Assembly (NCBI GenBank): GCA_044228435.1
Contig: JBGAUW010000014.1
Span: 62,001-126,000, forward strand
Source of the DNA: Bog-950 sp044228435
GTDB taxonomy: Bacteria > Bacteroidota > Bacteroidia > Chitinophagales > LD1
Length of the DNA stretch: 64,000 nt
Direction of reading: 5' to 3'
Part shown: one piece after another, positions 63,847 through 64,000 of the stretch
How the letters are laid out: every line of letters starts with the position of its first letter
Numbering within the stretch: position 1 is the stretch's first letter
Translations under genes and position numbers: made by a program
Notes under the pieces: generated by a model
Database searches by the model: none
What the model saw: only the letters and a program-made list of their open reading frames with translations
Told to the model about the DNA's origin: nothing

Positions 63847-64000
63847 GGCGGTTGATTTGGAACGCCAAAATATAATTTTTTCAGAAATTATGTAAGTGCT
63901 TACGTTTTTATTTTTTGTAACCGATACTTACGTCAAGTTGCAAACACCGTTTTATACAAAATGCAAGAATCGAAATGCAAAGATTACACTTAACAGGCTT

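Noticed and set aside
1..64000. CRISPR array, tRNA, rRNA, prophage or complete insertion sequence
   Set aside because: No regular short repeats with spacers, no cloverleaf or rRNA-like stretch, and no transposase, integrase or phage structural gene was seen.

Overview
The window looks like chromosomal DNA of a Bacteroidota bacterium. The best fit is the Chitinophagales/Sphingobacteriales-like part of the phylum, but no rRNA gene is present to confirm that. The evidence is the repeated C-terminal type IX secretion (T9SS) sorting domains of both type A and gliding-motility (CHU_C) type, a short primary sigma factor without region 1.1, promoters of the Bacteroidetes TTG-N19-TAnnTTTG form, almost no Shine-Dalgarno sequences, and many secreted or lipoprotein products. 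I see no rRNA, tRNA, CRISPR array, integrase, transposase or prophage.

Layout. 0-1.2 kb: end of a LytS-type histidine kinase and its LytTR response regulator, which carries a one-base frameshift. 1.2-5.2 kb (minus): two paralogous secreted cytochrome c / PHM-like copper monooxygenase fusions behind a thioredoxin-like gene. 5.2-9 kb: a lipoprotein, a membrane fatty-acid/sterol hydroxylase, the Fe-S carriers Mrp and Nfu, and an ECF sigma factor with a recognisable promoter. 9.2-17.5 kb (minus): a DUF4397 repeat protein, a CarH-like B12-binding MerR regulator, and a 1366-residue protein with a collagen-like glycine tract and PKD domains. 17.7-22.6 kb: core metabolism (cystathionine beta-synthase, a small transaldolase, GAPDH) plus YkgJ-like and LysM proteins. 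22.6-23.3 kb: a duplicated non-coding element. 23.3-29.7 kb: antiporter, MetE-like protein, an AraC/DUF1348/AhpD-like block, and sigA. A short copy of the sigA 3' end lies on the far side of that block.

29.9-34 kb: a beta-helix lipoprotein and a diheme cytochrome (a conserved pair of unknown function), then two unknown secreted proteins. 34-42.5 kb: GlmM, a methyltransferase, a PAP2 protein, enoyl-CoA hydratase, and a three-gene glycosyltransferase set (GT2, anchored protein, GT-C). 42.9-52 kb: a 2458-residue secreted protein made largely of about 80-residue four-cysteine modules, and a second T9SS cargo. 52.1-55.1 kb: an alkylation-repair cluster (AlkD, an Ada-like AraC-Ogt fusion, AlkB). 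55.2-63.9 kb: IMP dehydrogenase, an alpha/beta hydrolase, and a likely operon of LolA-like protein, Asp-box (VPS10-like) propeller and M28 peptidase.

Intergenic regions carry several families of short palindromic repeats: a GACWTCSGAAGTT hairpin at four sites, a REP-like AGNGGACNCTC hairpin at three sites, and larger imperfect inverted repeats. One of the larger ones supplies the C-terminal tail of the Ada-like protein. The most unusual items are the copper-monooxygenase/cytochrome fusions, the direct-repeat array in the promoter next to the CarH-like gene, the chimeric sigA 3' fragment, and the higher-order repeats in the giant adhesin.
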